From Lyophyllum atratum (lineage: Eukaryota; Basidiomycota; Agaricomycetes; Agaricales; Lyophyllaceae): a stretch of DNA of 64,000 nucleotides. Positions 1 through 9,574 of the stretch are shown here, in pieces (within the stretch, counting starts at the first letter, position 1; every line of letters begins with the position of its first letter). The stretch lies in assembly GCA_014905825.1 (NCBI GenBank), contig JACGCN010000021.1, forward strand, positions 806,001 to 870,000, in the 5' to 3' direction. A program made the translations under genes and the position numbers. The notes below the pieces were generated by a model. The model saw only the letters and a list, made by a program, of their open reading frames with translations. It was not told where the DNA came from and searched no databases.

Positions 1-691
1 GAACGCGCTCCCCAAGGCGTGAGAGGTACCCATCAATCATGCGCCTCCCGAAGGATGGGAATTGTTCGTAAATGTCGAGCATGAGTTGGTCCAATTCTGC
101 GTCTGAAAGCCGGGATAAGTCGGAACAGACGCCGGAGGAATAGGTACGCTCGATGGATCCATCTGGTTGTAGCTCCTGGGTATATACCGGTGGGCCGGGG
201 GTAGATAAGTTGTGTTCTAAGAGTCGGCGGCGTATCGTTCGAGCGCTGCATCCATAGATATTGGCAATCTGCTTATGTGTTGCGCGACCGGTGGAGAGAC
301 TAGCCAGATCATCGGGTCTGATGTCGATGCGCGGGTGCCCTGGTTTGCCGTCATGTATTCTACCACCGAACACAACAGCGGGTGCATCGGGAAAATCGGC
401 GGATGTCGCAGTCGCTTCGTCCAGGGCAGTCACCATGCGCTCGATGCTGTTGTTGACATTCCGGTAGTCTTGTGCTGAAAGCAGATGGGCGTGCTGGAAA
501 TCCGGATAAGTAGCGCATAGCAGACAATGGTCATGTAAACCCACTGTGCGAAGGGCTGCTTGGAACTCCAGGCATAGTCTCTTCTGCTCCCCAAGCCTGG
601 CGGCGTCCCCTACCTGAGTACGCAACGCGAGGTCTGCAGCCGTGCAGAGCTCTTGAAAAGCAACGCCGACGTTGTGCAACGGGATTGCCAT
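1..691 (-). CDS. Integrase-like protein, N-terminal part, cut by window edge
   Basis: Reading the minus strand from the ATG at 691 gives 230 open codons to the window edge. An N-terminal region contains a HCLLCATYPDFQ segment. After it come a Gly/Arg linker (GGRIHDGKPGHPRIDI), a helix-turn-helix-like stretch (HKQIANIYGCSARTIRRRLL) and a segment ending in PSFGRRMIDGYLSRLGERV. I recognise this order from the large Agaricomycete family annotated as integrase core domain proteins, where a DDE-type catalytic core follows. That core would lie beyond the left edge, so its catalytic residues cannot be checked. An in-frame TGA lies about 13 codons upstream of 691, so this ATG is the most likely start. 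The family is multi-copy and probably derived from mobile elements, but its function is unknown. Whether this copy is intact cannot be judged here. Confidence 0.7.
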   Translation of the reverse strand, partial: MAIPLHNVGVAFQELCTAADLALRTQVGDAARLGEQKRLCLEFQAALRTVGLHDHCLLCATYPDFQHAHLLSAQDYRNVNNSIERMVTALDEATATSADFPDAPAVVFGGRIHDGKPGHPRIDIRPDDLASLSTGRATHKQIANIYGCSARTIRRRLLEHNLSTPGPPVYTQELQPDGSIERTYSSGVCSDLSRLSDAELDQLMLDIYEQFPSFGRRMIDGYLSRLGERV

Positions 692-710
692 GAAGGCGCG
701 GAGGGACAAG

Positions 711-1267
711 TACGTGTAGCAGCAGACTCACGAGAATTTCAGATGGAAAGCATCTTCAGGTTGTGCACGCAAGCTCAGACTCCCGAGGTAAAAGCAAAGT
801 TTGAAGACTTTTATAATAGTTGAACATCTAAGATGCAGGATGCGAAAACATCTCTCGCAGCATCAAGTTCAAAATGGAGCGTGGGTAAGCTTTAGTTTGG
901 AAGATCAAAGCGAAGTTGGCAATGTTTAGGTTAAATCTCCTGTTCGTCAAGGTCTAATAATTTTGTCCGGTGAGGCCCTTCATAAAGTACGTGTAGCAGC
1001 AGACTCACGAGAATTTCAGATGGAAAGCATCTTCAGGTCGTGCACGCAAGCTCAGACTCCCGAGGTAAAAGCAAAGTTTGAAGACTTTTATAATAGTTGA
1101 ACGTTGAACATCTAAGATGCAGGATGCGAAAACATCTCTCGCAGCATCAAGTTCAAAATGGAGCGTGGGTAAGCTTTAGTTTGGAAGATCAAAGCGAAGT
1201 TGGCAATGTTTAGGTTAAATCTACTGTTCGTCAAGGTCTAATAATTTTGTCCGATGAGGCCCTTCAT
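711..1267. repeat. 277-bp tandem direct duplication upstream of the integrase-like gene
   Basis: Positions 711-984 and 988-1267 are nearly identical direct copies offset by 277 bp. Both begin with tacgtgtagcagcagactca and end with gaggcccttcata. They differ at a few bases and by one 7-bp slippage: copy 2 has gttgaac twice at about 1097-1110, copy 1 once. The first copy abuts the 5' end of the integrase-like gene, so its promoter or leader region appears duplicated. No ORF of note lies in the repeats. Confidence 0.93.
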
Positions 1268-2896
1268 AGTACAAGTGCGTTGGTCGTCTTGATTCAGGTG
1301 ACGACGGCACCACCACGAGGCAATCGCATTTAATGTCGAAAGTTGTTTGTCTGATCCGGGGTCCCTGCGTCGCATTTTTTGCTATCGACAGCTGTATAGC
1401 GACAGGCAGCGGGCTGACCTCCCTTCATGGAGCAGGACAGAACAAGGACAGGCTATGTTTGATACACCGCCAATTGGGTCACACACCCCTGCCAGGTACC
1501 TTATTTAGATGATTTCAACCAAATGTGATTACCCGAATGACAGCTGCCCGCACCTTGATGCCAGGCTGCGCCTGTTCGGCTGGAATCGAGCTAGGCTGAT
1601 GCTGGGGCGACAGGTGCCTGCCACCCTATTTACCCAGCCTCTGCAATACTCAAACATGGCCCGCAGCTGGAAATGCCGCTGGTTGGCTGGTGTTCCCAGG
1701 ACTGTGGGCAATGCAGCCCCATGCGACGATTATCACAACCTCGTAAAACAACTTTTGACGAACCAATTTCAGTATGTATGAATGTATAGTATAGAAAGCC
1801 TCCAACGACTTCGATCCTTGCCCGTAAGGTAGACTCAAAGTTTGGTCAGAGTTTGACTTCAGCGATGACCTCGAACTCGTGTGCGATTATCAAAATTAAA
1901 ATTCTTACAAGTCCATTCAAGCTCCGTTTCAATTACACCAATATATACGTGGCAAGGTTCAAGTCGGTAGCATTGTCGATCTTGCCCGGCCCCCTCATCT
2001 CGTCGCCTGTCTCTCAATCTCGTAACTTGCCTTGATACGACCGGTAAGTCTCATCTGTTTTGCTGTAGCAAACTGTTGACTTCTGTCTTACATAGGTTGT
2101 AAAGCTTTTACTTCCAAAACATATTCCGGGCCTGCTGGTACGTCTCCTGTCATTTTCATCCAACTTGGGCTCATTTTCATATAGTTTTAGGACTCTTCGT
2201 GCACTGGATTAGGTTGGTAGGAGTTCGGGGGTTGTCTCGAGGATGGCGGTTTAGAAGTTGCGAGAAGGGTTCATATCAGCTCGGGATCATACCTATAGTG
2301 CCATGTCGTTGCACCCTACATACCCCTACATTCTGCTATAGCTAGTCACTGCCTGTATTAAATGTTTAAGTAGTTGATGAAATACGACACATTTACACCC
2401 TTTCTTCCATGCCCAGCCCGAGTGAATTCAGAACAATGTTTGGGCCAGCAATATACATATGTCTACCAAGATCACAGCCGGTGTACCCTACCCGAAAAAT
2501 ATCTCGCTGCTTTCTGGGATATAGCACGCCATAGGGTGACGGATTAGCTGGTTTCCAGGAGATTTCGCCAGCTGGCGGACACAAAAGCTGGGGACAGGAC
2601 CCTATTAGTGCGTTGCGGACCTGGAATCTAGCTGGAACCGAATGGGTTCCTATGTGTCACGTTTCCCTGGCCACAAATCGGGTCACAGCTGTTGGCAACA
2701 TGGGGACCAAATGGCGGTGTAGCATTACATAGGAGGAATGACAGGCGCGCAAACTGTGGTGTGACTCATGCGCGTGACGTAACCATATAGGCGGTGCTCC
2801 TGAAGACACTTGTCTCCCTCATTCTGCTATCATCCTGTTTTCCGAACGACCCACACGAACACGACTTACGATCTAAACCCATCTCGAGTAAACGCT
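1268..2896. other. Intergenic region without recognisable gene
   Basis: I see no gene, RNA gene or element here on either strand. The short open frames (for example 1509-1781) have no start context, splice pattern or recognisable residues. The last 100 bases are probably promoter and 5' leader of the YSC84 gene. The stretch is much longer than most other gaps in the window. Confidence 0.5.
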
Positions 2897-3939
2897 ATGT
2901 CAATGCTTGATAAGTTCCGCAAAGGCGCCCAGAAGGCTGGCGTCCAAGCAAGCGCTTTCGTACAGTCAAGTTCGACGAAGGTGGCAAGCGGGTCGAGAGA
3001 CTTCGTGCAAGGGTTCTCTCTCCCGGGAGAGGCAGAGAAGGCAGCGAAGATCCTAGACAGCTTCCTGGGTGCGTCGCATCACAAAGGTTCATTGCATTTC
3101 ATCTAGTTTTGTTTACCCTTGACAATGAACCAGCCGATCCTGAACGACCAGAATCAGCGTTGAACTCCATCCCCAAAGCCGTCCTACAAGGAGCTCGAGG
3201 TACGAAACGATCCATTTCTTCAGATTATAAGTCATACATGAGGTCTCATGAACTCATTTCGCTAGGTCTCGCTGTGTTCCAAGTCATCAAAGCTGGCTTC
3301 GTCTTCTCAGGCAAAGCCGGCTCCGGAATCGTTATCGCACGCCTCCCCGACGGCTCCTGGTCCGCACCCTCATGTATCGCCACGGGCGGCCTAGGATGGG
3401 GTCTCCAAATCGGTGCAGACATCACCGATTTCGTTATCGTGCTCAACAGCGAAGACGCCGTCAAGGCATTCTCCCTCGGCGGCAACGTGACGATCGGAGG
3501 AAACATCAGCGCGGCTGCAGGCCCGATTGGCACTGGCGGAAGTGTGCAGGCATCGCTAGCGCATCCAGCGCCTATGTTCTCGTACTCCAAGTCTAAGGGT
3601 GCGTGGGTCCTTGTGCCTTGGAGCCTTTAACCAGTGAAATTGACTTTTTAATCCGTAATAGGTCTGTTTGCGGGCATGTCGCTGGAGGGAACCGTCCTCA
3701 TTGAGCGCAAAGACGCCAACCGCGACTTCTACGGCTCGCCCGTGCCCGCTGTGGATATCCTCAGCGGTCGTGTTCCCCCTCCCGAAGTCGCGTCCCGCCT
3801 ATACGAGATCATCGAGGCTGCTGAAGGACTCGACGAGTCTGGTCTCCCTGAAGAAGCATATGTACCAACCGCCGACGGTAGCCACATCGCTGTTGGACGA
3901 GGGAACCATCAAATGGTGTTTGACGCTGATGGTCACTGA
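2897..3939 (+). CDS. YSC84/SH3YL1 domain protein (Las17-binding actin regulator)
   Basis: Four exons: 2897-3068, 3134-3199, 3266-3598 and 3662-3939; all introns are GT-AG and keep the frame. The product starts MSMLDKFRKGAQKAGVQ and carries the YSC84 (old DUF500) domain. Landmarks are ESALNSIPKAVLQGARGLAVF, IKAGFVFSGKAGSGIVIARL, DGSWSAPSCIATGG, GADITDFVIVLN and FSLGGNVTIGGNISAAAGPIG. Proteins with this domain bind PIP2-containing membranes and actin filaments and work at endocytic actin patches with Las17/WASP. Yeast Ysc84 and Lsb3 end in an SH3 domain. None is visible here; the protein stops soon after the YSC84 core in an acidic tail, as in many filamentous-fungal homologues. The ATG at 2897 is preferred over an in-frame upstream codon because family members begin this way. 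Confidence 0.9.
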
Positions 3940-4216
3940 TCTGCCTCCAGTGAAAGAATTCATGCCTACCTTTTCTTATTGTCCTGCGTATCGGCTGCTC
4001 CTGAATCGATTCTCGTAATTTTCTCGATATCTTCTTTTCTGTACAATCTGGAATTCCGAAGCCTTTTTCACAATGTACAATTATCAGCATCGAGCCTGCA
4101 TGATTATATTACACGATATTATGGGTATTATGAACATATACATTTGCAATGAAGAAAGGTAAATAAATATGTCTAGGGCCCTTCCCTGTCCAGAAAACGT
4201 AAAAGAGAATGACGTA

Positions 4217-6292
4217 TCATAGATATTTATCCCAGAATCCGATGCTGCCGTTGTTGGGCGCAGCGAACTCCTCAATCCCCAGCAACCTTGTGACGAGGTT
4301 GTAGACCTCAACGTTGGGGAAGCGCTCCATGATATAGGTATTACTCTCCGTCGAATGCCAATGGTCCTTGGGTCTACTGCCGGACTGGTGCAAAGCTTTG
4401 ACATCCGTGGTGAACGGCCCATGTGCAATAAACATTGCATGCATGGAAAGCTCGTTATTGTCATATCCGTGGTTCTGAAGAGGTCAGGATTAGTATGTCC
4501 TCTCACAGAGGCGACAACAAATACTCACCCCCTTGCTCATGCCGACATCACCCTCCGCTTTGGTGGTCAGCACGTATCCAATCTTCGGCACAACGTACAC
4601 AGGTGCGACGCGCTCGCTGTGTGAGAAGTGGTACCTTTCGGGCATCGTCTCGTGCGTGTACACATCGAACTTCTCTGGGTTTTGGTCGGCAGCCTTCAGG
4701 AGCAGGTCTAGGTAGTGTGTGACGTTCGCCGAAGCGCGGAACCGGAGGCCCATGGATGGCCACCCGTCCTCGTGCTCGATCATGTTCAGCCCCTCTTCGC
4801 CGAGGATATCGTCCATATAGACAAGCTCGGGATGGCTGGTGTCGGTCATGCCGTGATCACTCACGAAGACGATGTCGACGATATCAGTGAGGTTGCGCGC
4901 GTGCAGCGCGAGCTGCAGGTCTTTCGCAAAATTGTCGACTTGTGCAAGAGTTTTCTGCATGATATAGTTAAGTTTACGAGTTCTGTGATGTTTAAGTGAG
5001 AGCGCTGACGTTAACTCTGGCAGACATTGGCCCAGTGGCATGGCCAGCTTGATCCAAGGAGGGTTCGTAGGCTGAATGACCGTGAAAATCAATGAGAATG
5101 TAAGCCTTGAAACAATACGAGACGTACCCATGATAAGCTGCGGCCTCAACTCGATGGGAAGATCAATCCAGCCGACAAGCTGGTCAAGTTTCTCACTGAG
5201 AGGAACGTGATCTCTCCAAGGAACGAAGTATGTCGAGCTAGCGCCTGAGCTCGTCTTCGGTGGACCCGGCCTGGAAACTTGTGAGGTTCGTGCATAAATT
5301 GACCTAGGTCAGCTCACTGACCACATGAGGTTGGCTGTAATGAGTCCCGCTTTCCCTGCAGTTTCCCACATCTTGAATGAGTAGGTTAGAGGTATGAAGG
5401 TTACAGACACGAGATTATCTGACTCACCGGTTCTCCAAACCACCAATCAGGATTCCAACATGATTCAATTCGATTATAATGGAACGTGCTTTGTAACTTG
5501 GGATCCCAAAAGTTCTGCAGACGGGTAGAGTTTAGACCAGCAATTCCAGTATAGGTACGAAAACGCGAACATTGGCCACGATCCCATGGGACTCGGCGTG
5601 TAGTCCGGTCCTGTTAAGCTGACATTGGTATCAGTTGTTAAGAAACAACGGTGGTGCGTGCATACATTAGCGCCCAGTGATTACTAGAAGCGTCACAGGC
5701 TTGGATTAGACGCGTTTACATGCCATGATAAAGGTGACTCACGGAAATGTTAGTGTCTACTCAATCTTTCTGATTAGCTCATGCGCAATCACGTATGAAC
5801 GCAACTCACTGGAAAAATGGGCCTCATGGACTTCGCCCGGAGCCCATTCTCGCTGATATGGAGGAGGTTGGGTGTCAGCCCACGGTCCAAGTAGTCTGCT
5901 CTATGATTACGTCATTAGCAGATGAAGTACTGCCGTCTCGTGGAATCGAACCTTAGGCCATCGATAGAGACTATGAGAACAGTGCGCCTGTATTCATGGG
6001 TACCGTTCGAGAGTAGTTCGCCGCCGTTATACCACATACTGTGCGTTGATTGCACGACAGGACCTCGAAGCATCCTCCGAACGAATGCACCTGAGACGAG
6101 GAGGGCGATGAAGAAGGTGGCTGTTCCGATAATCTTTGTCCTTGACCACTGGTTGGGAGTATCGAGGTCGATATCTTCCTTCACGCCTTCGACAGGAACA
6201 CCAGACAGAAGACCTTCCTCCTCCTCTTCAATGTGCTGGGACTTGTTTGAGGGGGTCCTAGACTTTCCATGCAAGAGGCTGGAGGATGACAT
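4217..6292 (-). CDS. Ectonucleotide pyrophosphatase/phosphodiesterase family protein (type I phosphodiesterase)
   Basis: Type II membrane protein. From ATG 6292 there is an acidic cytosolic N-terminus (HIEEEEEGLLSG), then one membrane helix (TATFFIALLVSGAFV, about residue 57-71), then the alkaline-phosphatase-superfamily fold. Visible motifs are TVLIVSIDGLR (metal Asp), PTLTFPNHWALM (nucleophile Thr), TGLHAESHGIVANV, DQAGHATGP and VFVSDHGMTD, plus a late HGYDN / FIAHGP region. The last exon ends FWDKYL at 4217. Enzymes of this family hydrolyse nucleotide or other phosphodiesters outside the cell or in the lumen; the substrate cannot be told from sequence. The gene has many small exons. The catalytic motif is spread over two micro-exons at 5743-5756 (14 nt) and 5666-5683 (18 nt). 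It is convergent with the YSC84 gene, 277 bp apart. Confidence 0.88.
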
Positions 6293-6739
6293 ATTTCCGA
6301 GCTCCACGCAGATGGGAAGAGACCAGAGAGTGTTGACGTTGAACCCTGTATGTACTGGGTGGTTGTTGGATGGTGGCGACCTTCGGGGAAGGGTGTTTAC
6401 ACGTCCGTTTACAGCCAAATGTCGACAAATCGACCGCAAACACTACTTGATTAGGCCCTGGCGAGATGATGCCGCGGCGGCTGAGGTACGTCCATGAACA
6501 ATATTGTTAGCTACTCTCCAAGAAACTCGACGCGACAAATATATCCGTATGAATGTGAAGACTCAGCCAAAGCCGTGAACGCCAACAATATCTAATTAGG
6601 AAGTCACCAAGGCCCGCCATGATCGCCTACCGACGACCATCGAGCTACCTGCTTGTACAGCGGCGCCCCTCCGCCGTTATAGGATACCCGCTGGACAGCT
6701 CTATATTCACCCCGATCTCTTGGTAGATAAATACATTTT
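6293..6739. other. Intergenic spacer between two minus-strand genes
   Basis: About 450 bp lying 5' of the phosphodiesterase gene and 3' of the membrane protein gene. It should hold the phosphodiesterase promoter. No clear TATA box or other site could be assigned, and no gene is visible. Confidence 0.4.
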
Positions 6740-8271
6740 TTACCTCTGTATCTCTTGGATATGTTTTCGTTCATTATTACCTGTCTTCTCGGTCATACCT
6801 CTTTTTTCTTCCGCACTACCTGATCCTCTGGTACCAGGATTATCCCCGAATGGTTCATCCCGCACCATGGTTGGAGTAAAGATAAGGGACGCAGAATCTG
6901 GTTGGGGAGACTCTGCGTCGTGATCTTCAGCCATACTTTCGGGGTCAGCAGTTCCATCGTTCTTGAGTTCAATGCTGAAACCGTTGAACGTTTCTGCCAT
7001 TGAACGCTGTTCGCTGACAAGGACAACAATTATGGATGGATACATTGCCTACAGAGGATGGGCGCATCTTCAGCAAAGTACAAAGGTTCATAAAGCTGAA
7101 ACATACTGTGCCCATAGTCAGGATCGATTGAAGTGTTCCACTCACAACAGTGGCGGCTGTAATCTTGGTGTTTTGGATGAAGGACAGGATAAAAGTGAAC
7201 GCCTGTGAAAATTTCTTAGCCTTGCGGTCGTTCCTAGGAGGAAAGGATATACATACCTGTATCACGAAATAAGTAAATCCAGATTCGACGAGAACAACCA
7301 TGACCCTGTGCACCGGTGATGTTGACCTTGATTTTAGTCCCATCTTTCGACAAAATCGAAGGTAGCTCCTGATCAAATTCAAAAGGTAACCAGCACATGC
7401 ACGATAAATCTGCTCACCATAGCTTGTAAAGAATTAAGAGAGTGGAGGTAAGATTGCTCGCCAGAGAAAGAGCCAATGATGCGGTGAACAGGCGGGTAGT
7501 TGTCAATTGTAGGTCACCAGCGTTTCCCCGGCCGTTGTTAATAATGGCGGAGACATTGGACTGTAGCACAAGATATGTAAGAGATGTGGCTAAGAGGTAC
7601 TCCTCAGCCAAGACGCAATATATCAAGATTCAAAAATATACCGATTGTTCCAACAAAGAGAGCACATGGGGCAAGGAACGTCCATCTTCGTTCCGAATAT
7701 AATGCCCAGGTTCTCCATAGCACAACACCATCGCTGATGATGAACTAACGGGATGGAGACGTCCGTCAAACAGTACCGCTCTCAGCTTGTGACGAGATCA
7801 ACGCACCAATGTCTGGGTAATCCAAGCTTGGACTAGTTCTGGCCCAGCGATCCTGTTGCTGACTCCAGCTATTACTGCATGGTCCAGTGTCCCAGCCGAA
7901 GTAATCAGAGCTCCCTGGATTTGAATTGTGTAGACTGTAAGGAGGCAACACCAATACGTCGTTGTGAGCAGGAAGCTGGTGGATGTCGTAATCAGCCAGA
8001 ATCGGGTCGGTCTGGCACTAAGGCCCCGTTGACTGCCAATAAGTGAGTGGGAGATGTAGTATCATAGAAATTCTGCAACACTAACAGAAGAATATATGTA
8101 GATAACGAGAATAGCAGCATGAATAAGCCTGGTGAAGATTCCTGTTCAAGCAGAATTGATGAAATAAAAAATCATACCATAAAGCGCGGTAGTTGGAGCC
8201 ACGAAGATAAAGTTGTAATAAATTACCGGGCCAATACCTCGGAGCAGAGCGCGTTCCGACGCAGTAAACAT
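6740..8271 (-). CDS. Agaricomycete orphan multi-pass (seven-helix-like) membrane protein
   Basis: From ATG 8271 the product reads MFTASERALLRGIGP, then alternating hydrophobic helices across several short introns. Helix segments are FIFVAPTTALYGIF, HAAILVIYIFF, LLTTTYWCCLLTVYTIQI, DGVVLWRTWALY, TFLAPCALFVGTIG, ASLALSLASNLTSTLLILYKLW and AFTFILSFIQNTKI. A conserved loop reads ITSAGTLDHAVIAGVSNRIAGP. The C-terminal 90 residues are polar and acidic (SMAEDHDAESPQPDSAS) and end at 6740. The W-R-T-W-A-L-Y-x-E-R segment is typical of a large family of uncharacterised Agaricomycete membrane proteins with GPCR-like topology. I cannot name a function. Exon borders are approximate: the intron in TALYG|IF (about 8170-8205) and the one after it are read from splice signals. 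Confidence 0.72.
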
Positions 8272-8896
8272 GGGATGCTGGTATGCTAGCTAGCCGAACG
8301 GACTGGTTGTTATCCCTAAGAATGACCAATGACCCATAGTATTTATACGTCACCACGAAGATGCGACATCAAAGGATCGGCCATTTTTGCGCGTGAGGTC
8401 CCAACTGTGACAGTCTATCAGTGCGCCAGGAGATCATGATGGAGTGGGCTTCTATTTCGCTGAGCAACAGGAACGCGGACCGTAGCAAGAACACATCAGA
8501 ACATCCCTTCACTCGCATTAGAGATTATGAGAGCTGTTCACAACTGATTATTTCGTAGTCTTCGGTAGTAATGACGATTAGCGTGATATGGTCTGAAGGT
8601 TACCAGGCAAGTGCATTCAGTAGAAGTGGGCGTCGCGTCCAGGACCGGCGGCGTCCTGCACTGTGTTTGACCCTGGGCATTTCAGTGTGGAGGAACCGAT
8701 GCCGAAGAGAGACAGTTGCATAAATAGAGAATCAGTGACCAAAGATGTCAATTGCAATGAGGCGTGATCACGCCTGTCAATCGTCGCCTTGATGAAATGG
8801 ACGGTGAAGAAGGCCGGTGAGAATGAGAGATTTCATCTGAGCTATAAGTATGTACTTACGACACCCGCAGTCCTGGCAGAACCATTAGGCAATATA
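8272..8896. other. Intergenic region, no gene seen
   Basis: About 620 bp upstream of the multi-pass membrane protein gene. No convincing open frame, RNA gene or repeat is visible on either strand. Confidence 0.4.
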
Positions 8897-9541
8897 TTAC
8901 ACATCATAACTCAACAGCGTCCTCTCAGCGTAGTCTTCCCGTGCAGGAGGTAACCACTCCTCTTCGTGGACAAGTGTGAAACCCAGCACGCTGTTGGGGC
9001 GAAGTATAGAAGTTTCGACAGTATCCATTCGATAAAATGTTCGTGCAAATGCAGAGAAGTCGAACACGAATCCGATGCCCCCGAGATAGGCGCAGCATAC
9101 GCGTTTCAAGTCGCCTAATTCTGCACCTGATTCTTGACTGCTTTTATGTAGCGAAAGGGGGGTCCTTTGGAGCGAACGCTGTAGGAGATTTGCATCTGCA
9201 TCGATTTACTAGGAGAGCTGAAGAAAAGGATGACTGCGAAGGAAAACGTACAGATGCAATATGTCTACTTGCATCCGCCACAGTGCGTAGTGCGAGCCGC
9301 TGCAAGGGCATCCTGGGACTCTGTGTAGTGAAATTGGGCGGTCCTGGACCCAAGTGGAGTTCAGTTCATCAATTACGAGGAGGACTGGTCGAATGGTTAT
9401 ATCTTTCTCTTTGGTCGTAACAAGAGAGGCAAGAGGCGCCATTTCAAATTCCGCCCGTGAGTTGGCCTGCCACAGCCTGCCACTCGTCCACTTGAAGGTT
9501 CGTGGTGTATTGACATGCTTTAAGAATGGGATACCCAGTTT
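8897..9541 (-). pseudogene. Orphan coding-like segment, no start codon context (possible gene remnant)
   Basis: The minus strand shows two protein-like stretches. One is open from about 9541 and includes FKWTSGRLWQANSRAEFEMA, then VLLVIDELNSTWVQ. The other contains DLKRVCCAYLGGIGFVFDF, FARTFYRMDTVETS and VLGFTLVHEEEWLPP and ends at 8897. Joining them needs an intron in 9200-9290; a GC-AG intron would keep the frame, but no normal GT-AG solution does. The upstream end runs into a stop only about 20 bp from the midasin 3' end, leaving no room for a 5' exon or promoter. I do not recognise the family. A decayed fragment of a gene is the simplest reading; a small gene starting at the ATG at 9442 is the alternative. 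Confidence 0.3.
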
Positions 9542-9574
9542 GCTAATCTTTTTTTACATTCTACTACTTATATA

